Source: Rhodamnia argentea (taxonomy: Eukaryota; Streptophyta; Magnoliopsida; Myrtales; Myrtaceae). Taken from it: a stretch of DNA of 64,000 bases. Where the stretch lies: the NCBI RefSeq assembly GCF_020921035.1, contig NC_063153.1, positions 31,304,066 through 31,368,065 of the forward strand, in the 5' to 3' direction. Both the position numbers and the translations under genes were made by a program. Shown here in pieces: positions 1 through 12,130 of the stretch. Position 1 is the stretch's first letter. Each line of letters opens with the position of its first letter. Below the pieces are notes generated by a model, which worked only from the letters and a program-made list of their open reading frames with translations, did no database searches and was not told the origin of the DNA.

Positions 1-3000
1 GTTTTTTTTTTTTTTCATTGGTAGAAAACGTTTTCCTTGACTAGTTTATTTTCTATGAACCAAACACCGGAAAATCCAGAGATTTTTCTCCTGAAAGTTG
101 TTTGCCGTAAAATAAACGAAGCCTTAAAAACTTAAAAAACATGAAACTCTCTCGGATTTAGGTCAACAGGACATTTATCAAACTTTTGGCCATCGAAATT
201 TTGGAAACAGGTCCACAAGGATTCGAGATCAAACTCCTAAGGCCTTCAGATTGTGCTTATGTGAACAACAAAGGCATTACAATTCAATTTGAGATCAAGC
301 CATTGAGACCCTCTAAATTGCATTCGAAAGAGAAATGAAATTCGCGCTATATTCGATCGGAGTCATGGCGCCATCTAGGCCTTCCAATTTCTCCTTTCAT
401 TACTAAAGACAAAATCAGATAGGCTCTTTATTTCACTCAGAAATTAGATATTATATTTATATCCATTTCTGGAAAAATTATCAAAAACAAAATTTAAATC
501 TATTGCAATTGCGACAATTCAATCTTAATTTTTTTTTGTCAATTGAATCGTAAACCTTTTCCATTTGTGCTAATTCAGTCCTTCCGGCCAATTTAGGCCG
601 GTTAGCGCAAATGCAAAAAATTTAGGACTCAATTGATCACAAAAATGTGTAGGACTGAATTAACACAATTATAATAGGTTTAGAACTTTTTTGATGATTT
701 TTCCATTTAAAAGATCTGTGCATTTAAACGTAACCAAAGAAAAATCTAACATTTGCCCCTGCTATTCAATCAGAAATCTTCCTTCCTTGTTCTCTTCTCT
801 AGCGAGATTTAACAGGAAACCATTCGAGGGTCTGTTGGTTTTCACAGCAGACAGGTTGAAGATAAAACTCAGTATCATCCACTATAGCAGAATGTCTTTT
901 TCTCTGTAAACATCAATTTTATTCCTCGGTGATTTAGCATGCAGAAATAGTCATGCACCAGATGGGCAACAGACAATCCAAACGAAATATACCATCTTCT
1001 CTGCTCTATAATCCAAGGTAAATGACCGCCTGTGCCCTGGTGAATTAGGGCAAGCGCGGGCCAACCCCGGCCCCAGATGCAGGCAGCAATAGCAGCAGCC
1101 GGGGCGGAACATGGACTGTGAAGGGCCGGGGAGGGGGAAGAGAGAGGAGGCTGACTATCTGGGTTTTCTTCTGTGTTAGGAAATAAAGTCACAAGTTTGT
1201 GACACTATCTGATAAAACATACCAATCAGAGTTCCGGCCGAAGCCGATCAACAGCAGCCAAACTTAGTCACTTCCCAAAGGCCTAATTCCTCAAGGGGTG
1301 GAGTCGCTACAGAAGCATTTGAACAAGATGACCCAAGAAAAATTGCAGTTGAACACTTTATGACCCCAAAAAGATGTGGGGATGTGCCTTTTTTCCCTTT
1401 GCGACGCACAAGTGTTAAACACAAACAAAACAAAGGCGAAGTCCAAAGTGCATTCAAGTCCAAGTGACCATCACCTCCACGAGATCATGTAAGGTAGCAA
1501 GGAAATCAGAGTGAATGATGCATGATCATATTCATTCCACCTCTGTTCTCTACAATGCCAAAACTCTCAAGTCCCTAAAAAATAAAAATAGAAAGGGTTT
1601 TGATGATTATCTGGAGAAAGGCGAATGTAGAAGCATATACTTTTTTAGCTCCACCACCTCAACATTTTGGCTTTCTTCTATGACAGCCGATGCTAACAAG
1701 ATGCAGTCTAAGATTGCTCCTCCACTTATTAACCAACTCTAGAGAAAAAGACCCACAAAAATCAATCCACAGGATGCATGACACCAAACTGATTTGCCTC
1801 CCATGATAAACCACCATCCACAACAAGCAGAGATGTTCATTCTTTGGCTTACAATTCAAAAAGCTTTCAAGCACAAATCCCACGATCACTCCCTTATAAG
1901 CCATATAAGTTCTAGTGTGCATAACTTCTCTTCGGAAAAGCTTACTACTTTGCAAACGACTGCAACCATAAAGGTTCTAAAATCACATCAGTGCCACAAA
2001 AATGAACCTGCAGATAACAGAACGTGCTAAATCATGAGCTCTAAAAACTATTAACATACCAACAGCAGCAACACAATTTGTTTTTTCCATTTTTAAAGTA
2101 CAACACAGCACAAAGTTCTTTTATTTGACACAACCACTCCATATCAGGTTCACAAATTATCAGAGTCTGCAACTGCAAGTCCTGAAATGGTTGGATCAAT
2201 TGAGATCACCAATAAAATGAAATCTAGTAAGGTGATGGAGCTAGGATTTGTATTTTTGTAACTTTTTTCTTGGTCGGTAGGGGGTCTCCATGTTATTCAA
2301 AAAACTTAAAGAGGGACGCCCATATAAAGTATATTATTGTGAGAACACACTCGCCCACAAAGAGAGAGACAGAGACGGAGAAATTCCTTTTGATTCTAGG
2401 TATTTCATACTGGGACTCAAATAAGAGAAGCACTTTTACAGAAAACATGATATATCTAAGTGCATTCAGATCTCCACAAAAGTTAGTTCCTTTTGCACAT
2501 TGTTGATACAAGAAAATCAGAAGGAAAGGCTCTGTCTGTATGTGTGGATGTGTGTATGTGGTGTACACGCGGTAACTTAGTTATTCATTCCTCTTGAAAT
2601 TTTCCTAACACCCAAGCCTCGCCTTCCAAATCCAAATCCTGTGGCCACAACTGGGAAGGATCCCATGATAAAAGGGAGCAATTGGACCCAACTTCTCAGT
2701 AATAAAGTTTTGAATAAAAGTAGCAAATACAACACGTTTTCTCCCACAAAACACAAGGAGTATGAACTGTTATTGTCCTCTGTTCCCTCCCTCACCCCAC
2801 ACAACAAGAAGATGTAAAGATGTTTGTAAGACTGCTCGTGCTTAAAAACTGAGCACCATTAATTAAGTTTTAACAGGTGCCGTGACTTGCTTGATCAAAA
2901 AATATCGTTGACACTTCCAAACAGAGCAAAATCAATCTTGCTTCAGGTTAGCCGACTGGCAAAGTAATGTCTGGACATCACCTGTAAGCGTTCTGACGCT

Positions 3001-3351
3001 TAAAAGTCGACTACAACTACAAAAGGCGTGGCCATCCTCAGAAGAAAAGGCTAAAGAGCGGGACATATGACATGTTTTCTCAACTTCAGTTGGCTGTCCT
3101 AAGTTTAGCCACATCAAAATGATACTCTCCCAAGAAATTACTCTCAGGATGAGGGAATAAACTATCCAGTCCACAGTTCTGCAACAGACAACAAAAGACA
3201 TGGGCTTCTTTCTTCGTAGACCAAGAATCACACGAAACAACCAATTGATTCATCAAACACTCGTACAGAGAAGTTAAGTTAAAACTCAACAAAGCCACTT
3301 ACTCAATTGCAATTCATCCGAGCCTGAAGATAACCGTCATCTTCACGTCTT
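1..3351. other. Intergenic DNA left of NAGK, no gene recognised
   Basis: Only short open frames without recognisable domains occur here, on both strands. The part next to 3351 probably holds the 3' untranslated region of the minus-strand NAGK gene, but I could not place a polyadenylation site. A small inverted-repeat element at 470-707 is listed separately. The stretch 1015-1150 is locally G/C-rich but shows no conserved protein. Confidence 0.5.
470..707. repeat. Small terminal-inverted-repeat element (MITE-like)
   Basis: The left end TGGAAAAATTATCAAAAAC is mirrored at 689-707, whose reverse complement is TGGAAAAATCATCAAAAAAG. Both arms continue inwards with the pattern 'ctattgcaattg.gacaattca', alternating with tracts like 'gtcaattgaatcgtaaacc'. 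The same end type and inner pattern recur at 4990-5439, 37861 and 40250-40947, so this is one dispersed family. No coding capacity and no convincing target duplication were seen. Confidence 0.6.
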
Positions 3352-4422
3352 TTAGCCGGTGATCATGGTTCCAGCTCCTTCATCCGTCATGATCTCGAGG
3401 AGCAATGAATGCGGGACCCGTCCATCAATTATACTCGTCGTCCTCACGCCCTGCGCCAAGGACCTCACGCAGCAATTGACCTTGGGAATCATCCCTCCCG
3501 CAACCAAACCTTCACCTATCATCTTCTTCACCCCCTTTATATCAATCTCCTTCACCAAGCTACCAGGATCGTTCCGGTCCCGAAGAATCCCCGCAACATC
3601 CGTCAATAGAATCAGCTTCTCTGCACCCAATGCAGCCGCCAACTCACCTGCCACAGTGTCAGCATTGATGTTATATGGCTGCCCTTCCTTGTCGGCGGCC
3701 ACGGATGCAATCACGGGTATGTGGCCACTGTCCGTGAGGGGTCGTAGCACGGTGGGGTCAACGGAGGCCACCTCCCCGACGAACCCCAATTGGACGGCAT
3801 TTGGGGCGGGGCGGGCAGTGAGGAGGCAGCCGTCCATGCCAGAGAGCCCGACGGCGGTGGCGCCTGCCCTGTTGATGAGCGAGACGAGGTGCTTATTCAC
3901 CTTCCCGACGAGGACCATGGAGACGATCTCCATAGTGGAGGCGTCGGTGACGCGGAGGCCGTCGCGGAAGACGGGCTCGACTCCGAGGCGGCCGAGCCAG
4001 GAGTTGATCTCGGGGCCGCCGCCGTGGACAAGGACGGGGCGGAGGCCGACGCAGGCGAGGAGGACGAGGTCGTTGACGACGGAGGCGCGGAGGGCTTCGG
4101 ACTTCATGGCGGCGCCGCCGTACTTGACGACGATGGTCTTGCCTCGGAACTTCTGGATGAAGGGGAGGGACTCGGAGAGGACGTCTACCCGGAACTGGCC
4201 CGGAGGGTAGGTGGCGGGGGAGGCCGGGCCGCCACCGGCGACTGGGGCGGGGGCGGGGGCGGGGACGGCGAAGGAACCGGTGACAGAGAGACAGGGAGTT
4301 CGGAGAGAGCGGGGCGGGGGGAGAGAGAGTGCGTTGGGGGTCTTGGGGGTTAGGGTTTTGGAGAGAGGAGGAGAGAGGGGAAGACTGGAGAGAGAGGGGT
4401 GGTGGTTTCTGGTCAATGCCAT
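3352..4422 (-). CDS. NAGK: N-acetylglutamate kinase, chloroplast
   Basis: This enzyme phosphorylates N-acetyl-L-glutamate with ATP, the second step of arginine/ornithine synthesis in plastids. The 356-residue protein is a single exon. The first ~65 residues are Ser/Pro/Leu-rich, like a transit peptide. The amino-acid kinase fold follows, with [10 protein letters not shown] (phosphate loop), [10 protein letters not shown] (substrate loop), [18 protein letters not shown], and a C-terminal [11 protein letters not shown]...GAGTMITG end. The segment [13 protein letters not shown] before the first loop is the N-terminal helix found in arginine-feedback-regulated, PII-binding NAGKs. Arginine inhibition and PII relief are therefore likely, as known for plant enzymes. 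I chose the ATG at 4422 rather than one 12 codons upstream because the upstream residues ([11 protein letters not shown]) are untypical and MALTRNHH looks like a transit-peptide start. No frame damage was seen. Confidence 0.95.
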   Translation of the reverse strand: MALTRNHHPSLSSLPLSPPLSKTLTPKTPNALSLPPPRSLRTPCLSVTGSFAVPAPAPAPVAGGGPASPATYPPGQFRVDVLSESLPFIQKFRGKTIVVKYGGAAMKSEALRASVVNDLVLLACVGLRPVLVHGGGPEINSWLGRLGVEPVFRDGLRVTDASTMEIVSMVLVGKVNKHLVSLINRAGATAVGLSGMDGCLLTARPAPNAVQLGFVGEVASVDPTVLRPLTDSGHIPVIASVAADKEGQPYNINADTVAGELAAALGAEKLILLTDVAGILRDRNDPGSLVKEIDIKGVKKMIGEGLVAGGMIPKVNCCVRSLAQGVRTTSIIDGRVPHSLLLEIMTDEGAGTMITG

Positions 4423-4520
4423 CTTCTTCTTTCGGTGCTCTTCGCTTCTCTCTCTCACTCCCTCTCCCTCTCCTCTGCTCTCTCTCCTCTGCTCTTCTCT
4501 TTGATGAGGGCTGCGGGCGG
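4423..4520 (-). promoter_or_regulatory. GA-rich 5' leader of NAGK
   Basis: Read on the minus strand, the bases just upstream of the NAGK start are almost pure purine (repeated GAGAGA/GGAGAG units). Such CT/GA microsatellite leaders are common in plant 5' untranslated regions and core promoters. I saw no clear TATA box at the expected distance. Confidence 0.4.
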
Positions 4521-6725
4521 AGCTTTGGAGGCGCGTTCAGTCGTCTGTTTCGGCGAGGAATTGCCGATACCGGCAGTGGCATTTCGCAGAGCACGACACG
4601 CACGCACGTGCGTACAGACATAAGACATGTGGATGAATATAAATGGACATGTGCTTGGCCCGTGAATAATAATCATTTTTGTTTTTAGGAATAATTTCTG
4701 ACCATATTTCATGAATAACTTTCTCAGCAAATGCATTTGCTCACGACAAAAAAAAATATATTATTGGATAGAAATTCGTCTGATACCAGCATTAAATTTT
4801 TTATTTAAGTGGATTAATCCGTAGATAAAAGAGTGGTGGCCATGCTAAGCAGAGAATTGCATTGAGTACGTGACTCCACTTCCTTGCTTAACTGTACCAC
4901 CCAACATCACTGCAAAAGATCAGCACCAAAAGACATGCAATCCTTAAGAAATTCTTTCATGCCGCAAATGATGATCTTTTGAATTGATAGGAAAATCCTA
5001 AAAAAAAAGGAAATCATTTTTCTTTTCTTTTCTTTTCTTTTCTTTCATTTTTCCTTTGTTTTCCTTTTTCTCTGTGGTCGATGAGCGAGAGCTAGCAAAG
5101 GCTGCCCTCTCGCCTAAGCAAGCGACACCCACGCCAAATCTGGTGAAGGCAAGGGCTTGTGAGGGCATCGTGACTCTCACCTGTGGCCTGCCATAGTCAA
5201 AAAGGAAAAGTATGGAAAAAATTTGAAAATTTAGAAATATTGTAAAAATAGTCCACATCAATATCAGTCGCATCATATAGGACGGCCGACGTCCATGTCG
5301 GCGATTTCCGATCAAAATTGGATAAAATAACTATTTGATAAATCGTCAAAATGTTTATAACTAAATTAGTACAATTGAAAATATTAAAATTGAATTAATT
5401 GTTGTACAATAAATTTAAGGCTTTTTTGATAATTTTCCCTAATCAATTTAAATTGCAGTTGTAGCCAAGGGGTTCGGTGATGGTATTTGTGCCGTTGGTG
5501 ATGGCGGTGGCTAAGTTTTGCACGGGTAATGGTGATTTTGGAGTTGGCGGGTGGTGGCGGTATTCAAGCACATGGACTCACCGGCGATGTGGGTCTCAAG
5601 AGTGGCGGTAGCCGAGTGCATTTGGTAGTCGTGCTTTGGAGTCCATAGTGGAAAGAAAACATTTTATATATTGTGCTGGGAAAAAATTGGGTAAGTATAC
5701 TGAAAATCCTAAAATTTGTCATGAAAGTATAATTGAGTCATAAAGCTTTCAAAAGATTTAAGTCATAAAATTTACCTTGAAAGGGTAATCAAGTCCTAAA
5801 AATTTTCAAAAAGCGCAATCAAAGGAATAACTTGATTTTATCAATTTGATAAGTTGTAAAACTTTATTACACTTTCGTGATAAGTTTTAAGGTTTCTAAC
5901 ACATTCATCTTGAAAAAGAAATGCCATGACTATCACATCATCGTTCTCGATTAGTCAAACAGTTCATGTTAGCAAAATTCAACGGCATGGTGCCAAAGCT
6001 TGACATTGAGCAAACTTTGCGAAAGATAAGTAACTTGAAAATTGGCATTAAAATGTCTGCTAGTATTAAATATGGAAGAGTTGGGTGTTTTTCTGATTTG
6101 AAGGACCTTTTGTAACTTTAAGGGCATGAGGCTGAATACCATCTATAGTTTAGTGACCAAACTGGGTAAGTAAAAAATCCATGATGCAATAATAAATACC
6201 ACCGAGGATGACAGTGAGCATCAAAGCTTGATTTTAGAGACCGAATTGAGTCAATTGAAAGTTCATCGATTGCATTATCAAAAAGTCCAGTAACTTAATC
6301 GAATTAACAAAATATCAAGAACAACGTTGCATATTGTGACCGAACTTCAATGATCTATGATGGCATTATTCTTCAAACTGGTCAAAAGCCACTCCATAAT
6401 GGTTAACTAAGATTCGTGGGGGAAAAGGAAGTTCACTGGCACAATTAGGGTTCCGTTTATTTTGTGAAAAATGAATGATTTATAAAATATATATTTTTAA
6501 AATAATCACATGCAACGCTTGAAATAATTAGTCAACAAAAAATATTTTCATTATCAATAATAATTTGTGCCTAAACATTTGCTTTGACGAGCATGATAAA
6601 AAAAATCGGATAAAAGGAGAAAATGAAAGGAAGAAGAGAAGGGATAGAGGATGTGCGTGTCGTCGAGCAACGACGAGGATCCGTTGCTCTTTCCTTGGTT
6701 GAGAGGGAGAGCTACGTTTTATGAG
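4521..6725. other. Intergenic DNA between NAGK and the Mutator-like element
   Basis: No coding region is recognised. The stretch contains a MITE-like element at 4990-5439 (separate entry). A second inverted-repeat block lies at about 5690-5905: its left arm (aaaatttgtcatgaaagtat) resembles the reverse complement of the right arm (acactttcgtgataagtttt). The rest is A/T-rich with no clear structure. Confidence 0.45.
4990..5439. repeat. MITE-like element with GGAAAAT termini
   Basis: The left end GGAAAATCCTAAAAAAA matches the reverse complement of the right end (cttttttgataattttcc). The inner right arm carries 'attagtacaattgaaaat..aaattgaattaa', the same signature as the elements at 470 and 40250. 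A (CTTTT)n microsatellite at about 5020-5045 and a G/C-richer centre fill the middle. No protein is encoded. Confidence 0.5.
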
Positions 6726-6734
6726 GATGCGAAT
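6726..6734 (+). repeat. Left target-site duplication of the Mutator-like element
   Basis: GATGCGAAT directly precedes the left terminal repeat and matches GATCCAAAT at 17399-17407 in 7 of 9 positions. Nine bases is the target duplication length typical of Mutator-like elements. The two mismatches suggest that the insertion is not recent. Confidence 0.65.
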
Positions 6735-7117
6735 CCCCTGCCATAGAGGGTTAATGGCGGGGGTAACATAGAACGAAATCCGGCCGTCCATTTGAATCTA
6801 AAGGCCGAGATTCGTCCACATCATTTGAAGGAGGCGAACTCAAAATTTGGGCGCGAAACCAACGTTTTCTAAATAAAAAATATATTTTTCTCTCTCCTCA
6901 AATCTTACGGATCGACCCTCTCCCTCGCGAAACGTCCGCTTTCACCTCTTTCTGTCAAATTTCCTCCATCCTCCTCCTCCTCCTTTCGCTCCGGTGATGC
7001 TCCTCTTCGACGCCAGCATCTGCGGAACCGCCGTCAACCTTCCCGACACCAAATCGAGAGGCGCGTCGGTGGCTTCGAAACCCGAGCCTATATCCATCTC
7101 TCTCTCCACCGATTACG
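6735..7117 (+). repeat. Left terminal inverted repeat of the Mutator-like element
   Basis: The sequence is the near-identical reverse complement of 17036-17398 over about 365-385 bases, with small indels. The outermost bases, CCCCTGCCATAGAGGG...ATGGCGGGG, form a short palindrome. The inner part opens a reading frame at 6994 (LFDASICGTAVNLPDT...) that is conserved at the other end. This suggests that the TIR includes a transcribed leader or first exon. Confidence 0.85.
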
Positions 7118-8260
7118 ACTCTGTGTGGATCTCCTCGATTACGGGTTGGTGCTCGATCAATCTCCGCTTCTCTTCTTTGGATTTGGTTTCTATGATTTAG
7201 CATTCTTGAGAAGTTTTTAGGATTTTTCGGTTTAACTCATGTTGGTGAGTACGGAACTTTGCTTTGCATCTAAATGTACTGATTAGCTTGCCTTGAGCCG
7301 CTCTTAAGTAGACCAATATTGTGTTCGGAATGATCAAACACTTGAGTCGACCGTAAGAAAACATTTGGTATGTGAAAAGAAGACGTTGGAGTTAGTTTTA
7401 CGTGAGTTCGGTGCTTAAGAATAGAACCTTCCTTTTCAATCTGCCTCTTCAGCTTGTTTACCATTGAAGTAGTTTATTTTGACAGCCCATAAAGGACAGT
7501 AAAAATTGTTGTGCATATGATGTTTCCTAATAGCCGATCAATTTAAGAGCGCTTCCATGATCGGGGTTTTTGCGAAAAAGTGAAGTAATATTGTCACAAA
7601 TGAAATGGAAGATTGCATTTGCCGCATCCACATTCTATATTCATTATCCGTGTTGTGTCCAGATTGAAATCATCAAGATTAGCAATGCCTATGAATTGCT
7701 GAGTACCTTTTGTTTTCGTCTCTCAAGCTTCTCGGATGTTAATGCGTGCCGTCCAAAATTGGTCCGGAGCGACGCCTCCCTCCAATTTCTAGTTTTTTTG
7801 TAGGCTCTTTCCTTTTCTATTTCAAGGACATGGAAGCCTGTCTTAGATGAGGAAAATTTGCTATAAAAGGAATTTGGAAACATCAAATGAATTGTTTGGA
7901 CTAAAATTGGTCGAAAGAAAGCATTTCTTGGTCTTAGCCAGGGCTTTCATACTCTATATCTAGTCATTGGAACAACTTTGAGACTTCAAGGCCCCGCAAA
8001 GACACATGAAGTGCATCTCGGTATATATAATTCCATTACATGGTTTGTGGAACAGATCTCCTTTCTCAGACACCTTATTGGTTTAGATAAAGACAATGTT
8101 GATGTTGTTTGATATAATCTATTGAGTGCCTAGTGTGTGTGTGAATCTTGTTCTTTGCTTTTGCATGTTGTGATCTGTTCTTTTTACTTTTTTTCCACTG
8201 TTCTCTTGTTTGAATTTGTTGGTGACTTTGAAGTTCTCCTAATTGCTCTAACTTTCTACA
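7118..8260. other. Leader region between left TIR and transporter fragment
   Basis: This lies inside the Mutator-like element. It has no domain I recognise. By position it would be 5' leader or intron of a transcript that starts in the left TIR. Short open frames are present but show no conservation signal that I can read. Confidence 0.35.
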
Positions 8261-8721
8261 AGTGGCACCTTCGCCTTATACTCATTGATTTGTAGACATG
8301 CCAAAGTCAGTCTTCTCCCAAACTAGCTTCCATCTAATGCCCGAATATCATCCTTTAGACAAAAAGTGTCATCCCCGGAACTTGAGAGATCCTTAAGGAT
8401 AAAAGAAAGGCTAGAAAATTCACTCACGTTGAAAAAGCTGCTTCTTATTCTAGTACTTGCTGGTACTTTTGTGGTTATTGCTGATGGGGTTGTTATGCCG
8501 GCAATGTTAGGTTCTCATTTGATCCTCGGACATTCCATTGGGATGTCTTTAAGGCAATGTATTTTTTTGTGTTCAGTATACATGTGGGTTATTTACTTGG
8601 AATTGTAGGTCTACATCATCATTGTAGGCCATGTCCTCATAGTTTTCTTGTTTTTTCCCGATGTAGTAGTCTCTGCTATTGGTGGATTAAAAGTTGGGGT
8701 GGCTGCAATTGGGGCGGGTAA
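8261..8721 (+). pseudogene. Captured fragment of a KUP/HAK/KT potassium transporter
   Basis: Reading from 8261 gives SGTFALYSLICRHAKVSLLPN, a TAG stop, then residues ending SFRQKVSSPELERSLRIKER, and LTLKKLLLILVLAGTFVVIA followed by DGVVMPAM. Most of this is one of the most conserved stretches of plant KUP/HAK/KT H+-coupled K+ transporters. It is closest in my memory to the KUP5/KUP7 group. After about 160 intron-like bases, VVSAIGGLKVGVAAIG continues the family sequence at 8665-8719. Only the region around these few membrane segments is present, out of a protein of about 800 residues, and it carries an in-frame stop. The retained intron-like gap means DNA-level capture by the transposon, as in Pack-MULEs, not a retro-copy. 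No function is expected. Confidence 0.8.
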
Positions 8722-9272
8722 TATAATGTTTAGTGATTAGTATTTCTTACTTATTTGCTCCTCTTAAAATAAATTTTCTTTTGGTGAAAAGAAGACATTT
8801 CATCTTTTTCTTTGTTTTGGTTTTATGTTAGTTTGTTTGAGAGAAGCATTTTAAGAATGCTCTCAATAGTTGTTCGTTAAAATGTAAAAAATTATAACTC
8901 CCTACCTCGGACAATGTCTTGGTAGAATGTAGCTTAGGGGTAGGCCTTCATTTCTTTTGATATATATAAATGACAATTGTAAAGGGAAGTTTAGCATGAT
9001 AATGAATAATACAGTTTTTTTCCCTTTCTAAGCATTACGGCATTTTCTTGAGATTAGATCAGTATACCTATAGCAGTGATGCTTTTAATGAGAAGTGATG
9101 CTTTTCTCAAACAGCTTATTGGTTTGGAATTTGTCTCTTGTGCTTTTCTCTTGCATTCCAACAGCTTTCATAAATTGACTTCTAATGATAAGTGACGCTT
9201 TTCCTAGTTTGAAGATAAACTACCTTTAGACACTTAGATCTTTAGAAGAGGCATTAAGAAACTCCCTCTCAA

Positions 9273-12130
9273 ATGGATAGGGAGGGAGCACTAACTACCA
9301 TACTTAGTACTAGCAGTCAAATTATCCCTCAAATGGATGATGATGGCACGAGGTAAGTAATGTCTTCATGAAAGTATGTTAGTTTTTCTTTTGTTTTATT
9401 GTTTGTTGTTCAAGTTTATCGTCTAATGACGTCACTTTGTCCACTATGTTTTTGTATGATTTTATCAGCTGTAATGATTGGACTCCACAAATGGGTATGG
9501 AATTTAATGATGTAGATGAGGCAAGAGAGTTTTGGAAGACGTATGCATTAAAAATTGGTTTTGGTGTACGTAGGAGAGTTACTAACAAAGAGAAGGATGG
9601 TTCCATAACTTCTACACGCTTTTGTTGTGCAAAAGAGGGACATCGACAAAAAGATAAACGGATGGAATTAGTAAAAAAGCCTAGGCCCGAAACGAGGATG
9701 GACTGCCATGCATGAATGGGAATCAAATTAGTTCGAGAGAGCGGTAAATATTTTGTGTATGATTTTGAGCCAATGCATTCCCATCCACTCCACTTTGCAG
9801 AGTGTACTCACTTGATACGGTCACATAGGCAAATAAGCGACATCCAAGCTCAGCAAATTGTGTTGGGCGACAATGCGGGCCTCACACAGAGAAAGTAGCA
9901 TGACTTGTCTAGTGTACGATCCGGGAGAAGAGAAAATGTTGGTTACACGAGGATTGATGTGAAAAACTATCTTCGCACTAAACATGGGAGAGACATGGAG
10001 TTTGGAGACGCAGGATGTTTATTGAAGTACTTCGAAAAACGACGGATCTTAGACACATCTTTCTTTTATGCTGTTCCACTTGATAGTAATGAGCAAATAA
10101 CAAACATATTTTGGGCAGATTCTAGAATGGTTATTGATTATGCCCTTTTTGGTGATGTTGTGACCTTTGACACAACATTTTCCACCAACAAAAAGTACAG
10201 GCCACTCGGTATATTTATTGGATTCAATCACCATAGAGAGCTTGTGATTTTTGGGGCTGCACTTTTATATGATGAAATCGCAGATTCATTCAAATGGCTT
10301 TTCAAAACATTCTTGGGGGCACACAAATATATAAGGCTTGCAACAATTTTTACTGATCAAAATGCAGCAATGTCGAAGGCATTAGAAAAGGTGATTCCCG
10401 AGACAAGACATGGATTGTGTACATGGCATCTAATGTAAAATCCTATGAAAAATGTTGGTCATTTAATGAGGAATGGATCTAATTTTTTGACTGATTTAAA
10501 GAAGCTTGTGTATGAATATGTAGAAGTGAAAAAATTTGAAGAGGCTTGGGATTCATTACTTTCAACATATGAAGCTATTGATAATTCTTGGCTCCAAAAT
10601 CTGTATAGGTTGAAAGAGAAGTGGGCTAGATGTTATATGAAATCTACGGTGACCTTGGGGATACATAGTACACAATTGAGCGAGAGTTTGAATGGAGATT
10701 TGAAGAATTATCTTGCATGTAATATAAATCTAAATGGATTTTCCAAGAGATTTGATAAGGTTGTGAACGATAAGCGATACAAAGAGTTATAGGCTGAGTT
10801 TAATGCTAGAGAGAAATTGCCAATGATTTTGTGTCGGACATCACTTATGTTGCAGCAAGCAAGCAAGGTCTATAAACCTTCAATGTTTGAAAATTTTCAG
10901 ACATAATGGATGAAAACTTTATCCCTGGTTATCAAGGAACGTAATGAGATGGGTATCTTGTGGGAATATGTTGTTGGTTCATTTGGTACAAATGATCCAA
11001 AGTATAAGGTCACGAGTGATCCAAACAATGACCTTGGGGATACGTAGTACACGGTTGAGTGAAAGTTTGAATGGAGATTTGAATAATTATCTTGCATGTA
11101 ATATAAATTTAAATGGATTTTTCAAGAGATTTGATAAAGTTGTGAACGATAAGCGGTACAAAGAGTTACAGGCTGAGTTTAATGCTAGAGAGAAATTGCC
11201 AACGATTTTGTGTCGGGCATCACCTATGTTGCAGCAAGCAAGCAAGGTCTATAAACCTTCAATGTTTGAAAATTTTCAGACATAATGGATGAAAACTTTA
11301 TCCCTGGTTATCAAGGAACTTAATGAGATGGGTATCTTGCGAGAATATGTTGTTGGTTCATTTGGTACAAATGATCCAAAGTATAAAGTCATGGGCGACC
11401 CAAGCAATGAAGTGGTAAATTGTGCTTGTAATCATTTTGAGACCGTTGGGATATTATGTTGCCATGCGTTGAAGGTGCTTGATAACTTGGACATAAAGTT
11501 AATTCCTAGTGCTTACATTTTGAAGAGATGGACACATGAGGCAAGAGATGGAATACTCGAGAAGCATGGTTTAGATGCTCGGGTATAAATTATCGTTATA
11601 TTCTTTTTTACTCAATTTAATATTCTAATTTATTAGTAACTTCTAATAAATTCTATATATTCGTTTAGGGGAATGGTGACATGGATGTTACCGATAGATA
11701 TAGAGAGGTGTGTCCCGAGTTTGTGAAGATAGCGGTTAAGGGCTCACAAACTATTCGGAGATATGAATTTATCAAGAAGATGATCTTGACCATAAACAAA
11801 TCTCTCGATGAAATGCCACTTGGAGGTGAGTTTCGGAGAAATTTGACAGGCTTAAGTGAAGATACGAGTCTCATTGCAAAATGTACGGGCCTCAACAAGA
11901 AAGATGGACGCAAAGGAGGAAAGCGACATAAGAGCTGTTTAGAGAAGAATAAAAGAAAATGAAAGAAGCAAGGAGATGCACCTCAAGCTTCTTCGCAAGC
12001 TTCTTGGGCACCTCAAGTTCTTGGAAATTACAATAACTCTCCGGGTTTTTGTAGTAATCTACTCGAGACGTTTGAGGCACCACGAGACTTCAATATGCCT
12101 TCCATGATAACATCGCTTGTTGACGGGTAA
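9273..12130 (+). pseudogene. FAR1/MURA-type Mutator transposase, degenerate
   Basis: A first exon (9273-9352, MDREGALTTILS...) ends in a good GTAAGT donor and joins 9469 (SCNDWTPQMGMEF). Next comes a FAR1 DNA-binding domain (VDEAREFWKTYALKIGFGVR). The MULE transposase core follows, with FWADSRMVIDY, FGDVVTFDTTFSTNKKYRPL, FTDQNAAMSKAL and HGLCTWHLM, and then a SWIM zinc finger (VNCACNHFETVGILCCHALK). An intron at 11583-11668 leads to a basic tail (DGRKGGKRHK...). In-frame stops occur at 9713, 9896, 10436 and 10790, in both 'QT-stop-WMKTLSL' copies, and in the tail near 11960. A 379-bp internal duplication breaks the frame. It is therefore a pseudogene. An alternative reading as a domesticated FRS gene is unlikely because it sits between TIRs. 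Confidence 0.88.
10651..11408 (+). repeat. 379-bp tandem duplication inside the transposase
   Basis: Unit 1 (10651-11029) and unit 2 (11030-11408) align base for base at an offset of 379. They differ at a small number of positions (for example AATGGATTTTCCAAGAGA versus AATGGATTTTTCAAGAGA). Because 379 is not a multiple of three, the duplication shifts the reading frame. The second copy continues into the SWIM domain in frame. Confidence 0.92.

Noticed and set aside
3359..4353. Long plus-strand frames opposite NAGK (283, 187 and 97 codons)
   Set aside because: They are shadows of the G/C-rich NAGK coding strand. They show Gly/Glu/Asp or Arg/Ser bias and no domain.
3893..4621. A 242-codon minus-strand frame overlapping the NAGK start
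   Set aside because: It is rich in Arg/Pro and out of frame with the clear kinase. It is an artefact of composition.
9273..12130. A functional FAR1/FHY3-related host transcription factor gene
   Set aside because: Many in-frame stops, an internal duplication, and position between matching TIRs with a target duplication indicate a dead transposase.
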